Assembly: GCA_002118135.1 (NCBI GenBank)
Contig: BDIU01000354.1
Span: 44,718 to 108,717, forward strand
Direction: 5' to 3'
Length of the DNA: 64,000 nucleotides
From: Trebouxia sp. TZW2008
Taxonomy: Eukaryota > Chlorophyta > Trebouxiophyceae > Trebouxiales > Trebouxiaceae
Below, piece after piece: positions 56,660-64,000 of the stretch (position 1 is its first letter; the number at the start of each line of letters is the position of its first letter). The position numbers and the translations under genes are program-made. The notes beneath the pieces were generated by a model. That model saw only the letters and a list, made by a program, of their open reading frames with translations. It was not told the DNA's origin and ran no database searches.

Positions 56660-59658
56660 TCAGACAATGTTCCAAAGCTCCTGCACTGTCATGTTTGCTG
56701 GCAAGGCCTCCATGGCTAAGCCTAGCTCAGCATTAAACACCACCTCACGGTCTGCTTGTCTGCTGTCATCAGCATAGTATGCAGCAAATGCATCTGAGGT
56801 GTCAGTATCCAGAATCTCCACGTCATCTTGCCTACAGCACAACATTGTCTTTGTCTTGAACAAATGCCAACCCATTAGTGCACTGAGTGATTTCAACATG
56901 CATTGGCCACGCTACGGTTGTTGCATCTGCCAAGCAGGGGATGTGAATGCACTTCCAGACAGGTCACAGTAGCGTGCCTTTTAGCAAGTAGCATGCCAGT
57001 GAGCATGATGGGCAATGTATGCTGCATGCATGCTGTTGATTAGTTAATTTACCCATTTGCTTTTCAAACATACCCCTTGGAAGGCATGTGTGACTGCAGC
57101 AGCACAACACTTGGATTGCAACACACAACTGGCTTATGCGCAAGACATGCTTTGGTGCAGTGGTGTGCAAGCGAGCTGCGTTTAGCACTCACTTGCGAGT
57201 AATGGTCATGTCCTTCAGGGGACGAGCTGCATCCTCTACAGTGAATTGCACGCCTAGTATGGGCTCTGCTGAGTACACCTGCATCAAAGTGTTTGCCTGT
57301 TGACTGCATTGATTGCTTGACTGTTGAAAAATTTACTCTATGTAGCAAGGCTGCAACACAATCGCTTCAAAGGGCAAGGCTTGTGCTTTGCAAAAGAGCA
57401 TGATACTGCGTTTTAGGATGAGCTGTTACAGAACTGCTGTGATGACACATCATCCACTCTACCTTGTATAATCACATTCTTTAAACAGGCAGCTTTGAGT
57501 CCAGTGAAGAGGACTCATTCAGAGGCAGTCAGGCAGGTGCTGACCTGCCACAAGGCGTTGATTTCATCGAACACCTTTGCCATCTTGTCTTCAGGCTCTA
57601 CCTTGAAGCCTGCAGGCTATACCACCGTCCTCAAACAGTTTTTCATTACTCTCACAGTAAGGTTTAGCTCAGCTCTGCATGTTTTGTCCTTGCAAGCTGC
57701 TGAACCCGACATGAGCACATTGTTTGACTTTGAGCGTACTTCAAACATGGCAGCATGAGTGTGCAAGACCGCATGCTAGCATTTCAATGCTGTTTGAATG
57801 AGTGAAGATAATATTGCTGCATGCACTGCAAGCAAAACCGAGCAACAGCCACTTAGTACAGACCGTCTTATACTGGAATGAGTGAATCTGAATGAAAAGC
57901 TAAACTTCTGGTGATGTCAAACGTGAGCTTCTGAATGTCTGGCTGCTGCAAAGTGACACTTGCCGCAAGGAAGCATGAGTGCGCAGCATGGCTTTGCAAG
58001 CAAACTGTATGTCAGCAGTACAGCTGTTGAAGCAAAACTCAAGATGGTGCTCCAACGCATGCTTTTGCAAGCCAGAAATTACAGCATTCACCTAGCACAT
58101 ATCCTCCGCTGGTGGGCTGAGTCTCAACGACCAGTGCTTGACCAAACTTGGACTCCCGCACCCGTACACTCAGCATCTGCATGTAGGGGATGCTGACATT
58201 GAAAGTCTCTACCAAGTTGGCATGCCACACAAGCCGTACATTGGTCACAAAGAAAGTGCCCAGATTGCCTTGCTCACTGGACAAGTTCCACACACCATTC
58301 ACCTGTGAACATAACAAACTTTGGTTTCCAGGGTGTTTGTACACAGGGGAATGTTGGCCTGATTGTACTTTCTGTTGTTTGCAATCATGCTGGCATGCAA
58401 TATCAGTCCACATCGGCAACAAACAAGCTGCAAAAGTTGCTTGGCTCAATGGACAGAGTGCGCACAACTCACACCTGCTTCAGCAAATCAAGTCAATTGC
58501 ATGATGTTGTCTGACGCTTTGAAGCGTTTGTTTTGATAGCGTTGCTCCTAATTGTCTCCATGCATGCTGGGATCTGTGCGGATGAGCAAAACAGGCCTTT
58601 GCTCATCCACACAGATTCTGAGCAGCTCAAATCACAGCAAAGTAAGTGACCTTTGTGACAGACACATCAGCATTGGAGCCATATCTTGATAGCCAGTGTC
58701 ACTCTTCTGAACAAACTGTATTATGCAACTTGCTGACAGAATGGTCTAGGTGCAGGCAATACGCTTCAGGCCTAGCAAAGAAAGCCAGCACAGTAGTATG
58801 CATTGAAACCCTTTTTCTGCGTCAACAATCTTTGCCTGTATTGCAGCACGAGTCTGTGTTGATGCGCTTGATGGCAAGAAATATTAAGGGCAACATGTCA
58901 TGACGACGCCTTTGGTGTCATAAGACCTATTGCAATGCAGCATGCCACAATTCAAGGAGAGACCTGAGAACAAATTTGCTCCTGTGGAAGAAGCTTCAAT
59001 TCCTTGTGCGATATCAAAGCGCCTCTGAGCTTCAGGTCTCGATACATGCGGGTGGTGTCATATGCTCTGAATACGGTTTGTATGCTTGTGAACAGCCGTG
59101 GGGAATCTCGGACAAAGTTTGTGAAGATGAACTCAAACTTGGAATTGTGGAACTTGGTTAAGACAAACAAAGCTTGTGTGTTACCTGCAGGTCCAAGTGC
59201 TTGTCATGAGCTATGACTCTGACAGGGAACTTGCTGAATAGACAAGCGGCTATGCTAGTTGGTCACCTCTTAAGCGTGATGCTGCTTCCTTGATATTGAT
59301 GCTCACAACACAGTTGTACCCCAGTGTCAGATTAGTCTTGTGTGACTTGTCTGACACCCACATCAGCCTCAAGTTGGTCATGGTCAGCTGACCCTGCTCC
59401 CCATTGTTGCCCTTTGTGTCCTCGATCTGACTCTACAGTGCAGTTCCAGCTTTGTTTTGATGCTACGATACTTTAGTCAAAGACGCATTTTTTATCGAGA
59501 CAGGCCCTCACCATAGTGTCTATCACTGTCTCGCCAGGTCTGCACTGCAGTGCCGAAATCGGGGAGTCGAATCGGACCTCCCGGTCCTGCCAAACAAAGG
59601 CTGCCTGCGGGCCAGACTTCCCGAACAGAACGTATTTCGCTTTTTCCAAATTTGACAT
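56660..59658 (-). CDS. BBS5: BBSome subunit BBS5
   Basis: Seven exons on the minus strand: 59658-59512, 59432-59267, 59184-58964, 58302-58092, 57609-57545, 57278-57193, 56831-56660 (stop). Phases close; 355 aa against about 341 in human BBS5. Colinear likeness runs the whole length: [10 protein letters not shown] and [119 protein letters not shown]...[52 protein letters not shown]5 has two PH-like domains that bind phosphoinositides and belongs to the complex that moves membrane proteins in and out of cilia. The gene implies a flagellated stage. Unlike most neighbours, its introns show no ghost exons. Confidence 0.95.
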
Positions 59659-60120
59659 ACTCCGTTCAGGCGACGTGTGCTTGTGAGCTGCTGCTCAGAG
59701 CGTGCTAGCTAGGTTGCTGATCAGTGGCCTCCAAGGGTGACGCGGCCCCTGCACATCATCAACGTGCATGCGCATTGCACTGGTCATGCAAAATCGAGGT
59801 GCCTTGACCGTCGAGATGCCGAACTTTTTGCTGGAAAGGAAAGCTTGAGAGAGAGAGAGAGTAATTTTACATGCCTCGGGCTACGAGAACGGGCATGTGG
59901 TAGCTCCAGCAACCGTGTCTTGCTCAGCAACGGCGCTTTACTTCGTTCTCACGGCTCTATTTGTATCGGCTCGCAGGAACGCTTCGGGGACTGTTCCGCT
60001 ACCTTCATTGCCACTCCCCTCGTGGGTGATCTTGAAAGCTCTGCAAGAAACCCAGACCAGGCTGCGTGCTGTTTCACTTCAAGGCTGGCGGAAGCAGACG
60101 TGATCAGCCTTGCAACTGCT
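59480..60120. promoter_or_regulatory. CpG-rich divergent promoter of BBS5 and the kinase-like gene
   Basis: CpG-dense from BBS5 exon 1 to about 60120. A (ga)n run lies at about 59847-59862. A stretch at 59880-60110 is open on the plus strand (HVVAPATVSCSATALYFVLT...) but has no ATG after the upstream stop, so it may be 5' UTR or part of an unmodelled exon. Confidence 0.5.
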
Positions 60121-60675
60121 TGCTGCAGCGACTGAGGACTGTGTGCTCACAGGTTGTTGTGCAGGATAGTTTGTGACCTCACTTCGCAGAGCTGTAATAC
60201 AGAGTGACAGCAGCCCTGCTGCATGGTATGCTTCGCTACTACAGGATAACACAGTTTGCTGCATTTATGACTGCAGTGACAGTGCAGTGTTTACTGGCCC
60301 TTAGGCAGGTTTTTGGAGGGTGCCTTGCCATGCCGGAACTTACAGCACGCCGAAGCAAGGACTCTATGTAGTAGTCAGCCACTGAGCAAAGGTATGAAAT
60401 CTCAGCTACCCCAGTTGTGGGCATCTCAGTGCAAGCAACTATTGCACAGCATCTTCATGTTCCTGCTACTTTGCATCACATTGGACGCTGCACTGTGTGG
60501 CAGTGGTTGCACATTTCAGCTTGTGTCGCATCCTTGCTGTGGTCCACAGTGTGCAGCCAAGTGTTGACAGTCGACCTGCAATGTGCATGCAATGTGCTGG
60601 CTGACAGCAACCTCCAAGACATTTCCTTATGCTCCTGAGCACAACTAGTCAAAAGCAATAGCGATATGCACAGGC
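60121..60675. other. Probable 5' intron or leader of the kinase-like gene
   Basis: CpG-poor sequence ending in 'atgcacag' right before the ATG at 60676, which suggests a 5' UTR intron whose first exon lies in the island upstream. No coding feature seen. Confidence 0.35.
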
Positions 60676-62951
60676 ATGGCAAAAATTTTGGGATCTGTGT
60701 CTCTGAAGCTTGAGGATGAGGTGCTCGTCAGGGTCCGAAGTAATACAACAATTGTGGATCTGCTGGACCAGCTAGACAAGGCCTGCAAGGGTGGCAGGAT
60801 TCAAGATGCTGAAGGCTTTGATGTGACTGCACACTATTCACAAGACTTGCCTGAAGGAGATTATGTCATCAAGCAGCCAGTGTCAGGTGGGCCTGGGATG
60901 CTGCAGTCCTCACAGATGTTGGTGTTGAGCAAGAAGAGTAATTGCGTAGCTACAGTCTGCTTGAATTGCGTGTAGCTTTACTGAGCCTGGTCAAAGTGGA
61001 AGCCCACATCATGCACAGCAGACACGCGTTTTGCTGACACAACCACTGTAAATATGAGGGTTGCCTCCCGCAGGCTGACCTCGAAATTGTTGTACCATGC
61101 CACTTGACTGCCATTTCTATTTGTTGAAGTTTCTTAGCATTGTCCAAGCTTTGCAAACAGCTGTTTGAGACATTTCACGTGCTAGTTTGCATCTTCAATG
61201 CTATGCTCAGCAAGGTGGACAGGCCACTTGGCTTTGATGGTTGTCGTTTAGAGGTTTGTCATGGTCACACCGCATGATGTATGTGCAGTGTCACTGGAGC
61301 AAGCACACAGCTCAGCTTGGCAACATCCTACAGGTATGCATATTAGAAGCAAAATTAGTAGTACTTGCAGTCAGCTGCACTTTTGTAAGCCTGAACAAAC
61401 ATGCTGAGCATGCCAGGCCTATGGCCAATAAGCTTTGCCTGCTGGATGAGTTGACTGAAGTTAAGCATCAGTGTGACAGCTTGTTTCCAGTGTATGCACA
61501 CTAATGACATTCTTCTGTTGGCAGCTTTCGTTAGTAACCCTTTTCAGCTGCTGTACTTCTTATGTTGACTTGTCATTAATCATTGTCACCTGTCCTGTAC
61601 GCAATTGGATTGGACCTTTGCTGTGTTTTCACTCTAAAGTTGGACATTGCATGTAGGGTCGGCAATGTTGTCCCGAGCGTTGTTCACAGAGATGCTAAAA
61701 AGCGGCACCATAAGTCGTCCACATGCAGAAGTTCTGGATACTGTTGAGCGTTACTACACTCATCGCATGATGGCTTGCAGCAGCGTTCAGATGGCAGAGG
61801 AAATTTACAGAGCAGCACAGACAATGCCTGGCGCATCCACCACCAAGTACTTCCTGGCACAGCATGGTCTGAAGGTTCACATACTCTCAACTTGTCATTG
61901 GCCCAGGTTGTGCTTAATGTTTACTGTCACAAAGGAGCGACTTATCCTGTGCGGCATACAGTATCATGTTGCTACTCATATTTTGTGCTGTGTGTCATGT
62001 ACCGTTTGCTGTGGTATGGCTTGATGGGTCATGCAGTCACACAACGGTAGTAGGCAAAACGCCCATTCCAGTTTAGTGTCTTCCTGAGTGCGACATGTTT
62101 GCAGATTAATGGGCCTTTCTTCCGTGCTCCAGACACTGGTCCTGTCACCTTGCTCAGGGCACGCAATGCAAAATATGAGCAAAAGATGATCAAGATGCTG
62201 CCCAACTTGCCCTCCAACCTGTTGCTAGGAGGGTCTGAAGCCATAGCTTGCAGAGCTATACTGCCCTCAGCAGAAAGCCACAATGCCCCTATCATTCGGG
62301 GAACAGTCATTGAAGTTGTTATACCTCCAGAACACCACACCTTGACAGGCCACTACCCCGGACTGTATGCAGCTGTGTTGATGCCCCAGTACCTTGGATC
62401 AGTAGAGATGCAGATGGCGGCAGCCGAGCCAGAGCTTCTCAAGGGCATCAATCAGATGATTCAAGCTGTTGAGCATGTTCATGCTGAGGGCTTTGTACAC
62501 ATGGATGTCAAGGTGTGAACAGTGCATGTTCCTCTTGTTCCACATGATCAGATCGTTGATTTGCTTGTTTGGTATATACTGCAGTGTCGCTCAGTTGTTT
62601 GTGCTCCTGTAGGCAGACAATTTCTTTGTGAGCAGTGATGGGAATTGGTGGTTGGGAGACTTTGGATCAGCAGTCAAATGTTCTGAACCAATTACAAGCA
62701 CCACCGAGCTGTTCAATCCTCAAAAGTTCTTGCTGGGTACACCTGCATTGCCTAAATACGACTGGTACATGCTTGCAGCTGCCTTGATCAAAGAAGTCCT
62801 CAAGCACCGAGGAGAAGATGCTTGGAAAGCTGCCTTGATTGAAAATGAGTGCACCCCTCAACATAAGCTTTTAGCTGCTTCTGGTCATGTCAAACACCCA
62901 CAGTTACGGTTAGCATTGCAGAAAATGCTGCGCCATGCTGAGTGCTTTTAA
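60676..62951 (+). CDS. Protein-kinase-like protein with novel N-terminal header
   Basis: Exons: 60676-60886, 61657-61874, 62105-62512, 62613-62951 (stop); phases close, 391 aa. The C-terminal half has kinase landmarks: hinge-like LYAAVLMPQYLGS, the helix GINQMIQAVEHVHAEGFVH, catalytic loop HMDVKADN (Asp and Asn kept, no Arg before the Asp), DFG (WWLGDFGSAV), and KYDWYMLAAALIKEVL for the F-helix Asp. I cannot find a Gly-rich loop or a clear AxK beta-3 Lys; VTLLRARNAKYEQ is the nearest stretch. It may be an atypical kinase or a pseudokinase. The first 70 residues (MAKILGSVSLKLEDEVLVRV ... LPEGDYVIKQP) look like a small beta-rich header recalling ubiquitin-like or Crinkler headers, weakly. The middle exon is helical. 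Kinase activity is not proven by sequence. Confidence 0.75.
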
Positions 62952-64000
62952 AGTCTTTGCTTCTCACTGTGATGTATTAGTATTGCAAATGTGATTGAGC
63001 AGCTGTGTGCATGACACTCAAGGATGCTGGGTTACTGTATCATTGCTGTCAGACTCTGAACTTGCAGTCACTGTTTGGAGCACTGCAATTCAGCTTGGGA
63101 CCAGTGTTGTGGCCTGAGTTGGGTGTAGGCTCAATTAAAATCCTGATGGCCTTGACACGACGCATCCCTTGGTATGCTTGCCAGATATTTCTGGAACATG
63201 GCAAAGTATGTTGCATACCACATAGACAAGAATTCACTTGTTATTTTTAACGCTTTACCACAGGTGGTCTGACCACCTGGCAGGGCACGGGAAAGGGCTG
63301 CTTAGCCTCAGGATGTCTCAGTGATATATGTGCTAAACATGCCAGTGAAACTAGTGCATTTCGTGCCCTAAACAGCATGAGCCGTGCACAAGATCTTGGC
63401 AACAGTGCGAGCATGACTAAGCATGACTTTTGTCCTCAACTCTATATGTTTCAGTGCTGCACATGTGTAGATGTTTCTGGCCCTCACTGCACAGCGGCAC
63501 TTGAAAGGTCAACAGTGTAAAGATTTTGTTGTATTCAATGGGCAGGTTCGAGCGAACATAAAGGCAAATCTTGAGCCTTTCGCTGGCAAATTGAGGAATT
63601 CCCGCCGCACACTGCGAGCTCTGGTGTCGGAGTTAAGTTGGCGCCCGCCGTTTGATCTGGATTTTATTACGGCACGTGGCGTATATACGATCCTGAGCAC
63701 CGTCACACCATATATGCAGAGACCATCCAGAGCAGGATTTTTACATGCTTCAGCTAGACAACAAGTCTAATCGCATCTGTATCATGTTGCGCGATGTATA
63801 TGTTGTCAGTCATGACATATTACCCCCTAATCGCATGTGCCACAAGTGGTCAACTCTAATTCAATCAACTGAGTTGTGTGATTGTATCATTGTAAGTCAT
63901 GAGCGACAACAAAAACAAAACACGATAAGCAAAAAAGGTTTGTGTTGTAAAGAAATAACCGGAAAGCAACCTCAAGCGTTAGCATTGGAATCAACAGCCA
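62952..64000. other. 3' flank of the kinase-like gene and probable next promoter
   Basis: From 62952 to about 63460 no exon is recognised. At about 63550-63700 CpG density rises sharply, as in the other promoter islands, so a gene start may lie near 63.6 kb. Open frames there (plus 63471-63770, minus 63706-63509) are not recognised. The last 250 bp are AT-richer and empty. Confidence 0.35.

Noticed and set aside
59737..60135. Plus-strand open frame of 132 codons near the BBS5 start
   Set aside because: Open mainly because the CpG island has few stop codons; no ATG-led protein with family likeness.

Overview
This window is nuclear DNA of a eukaryote with intron-dense genes. Introns are GT-AG, acceptors are usually preceded by 'tgcag', and most exons are 50-280 bp. 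The gene content points to a green alga: an algal-style bZIP factor, a signal-peptide LRR protein with 'LPxxWG' repeats fused to a multi-span membrane domain, a secretory-pathway GT4 glycosyltransferase, and a Gly/Met-rich protein. BBS5, a BBSome subunit, implies a flagellated stage. My best guess is Chlorophyta, perhaps a trebouxiophyte with zoospores. That placement is inference from family content only.

Layout, left to right: (1) 2-7984 (+) otubain-type deubiquitinase with a long Ser/Gln/Ala-rich N-terminal region; its 5' end lies outside the window. (2) 8916-13830 (-) bZIP transcription factor, 6 exons. (3) 14576-20217 (-) LRR multi-span membrane protein, 7 exons. (4) 22138-28191 (+) GT4 glycosyltransferase, 9 exons. 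(5) 28660-30848 (+) tail-anchored acidic Ser-rich protein. (6) about 31000-35852 (-) an unidentified gene of which only the 5' exons could be built. (7) 36169 onward (+) a candidate first exon. (8) 37538-42561 (-) ankyrin-repeat protein. (9) 43556-44841 (+) GMGG-rich protein. (10) 45676-51998 (-) cytochrome P450, 10 exons. (11) up to 55078 (+) retropepsin-like aspartic protease. (12) 56660-59658 (-) BBS5. (13) 60676-62951 (+) protein-kinase-like protein. Exon models were accepted only when reading-frame phase closed at every junction; models 2, 3, 4, 5, 8, 9, 10, 12 and 13 do so from start to stop, and model 1 does from the window edge to its stop.

Two features cut across the genes. First, many introns hold tandem, decaying copies of the neighbouring exon ('ghost exons'). 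They usually keep the splice acceptor and the 5' part of the exon and break down towards its 3' end. In most cases the intact copy is the last one in transcription order. The clearest arrays are five copies of the otubain catalytic-cysteine exon (two have the motif Asn changed to Asp and one has lost the Cys), four to five copies of a second otubain exon, and about ten copies of one bZIP exon. BBS5, the kinase-like gene and the GMGG gene show none that I can see. Second, CpG is scarce in most of the window but dense in short islands near the 5' ends of genes, often between divergent pairs. This helped place starts and suggests CpG methylation outside promoters. No complete transposon, rRNA or CRISPR array was seen; one degenerate tRNA-like element lies in a P450 intron.
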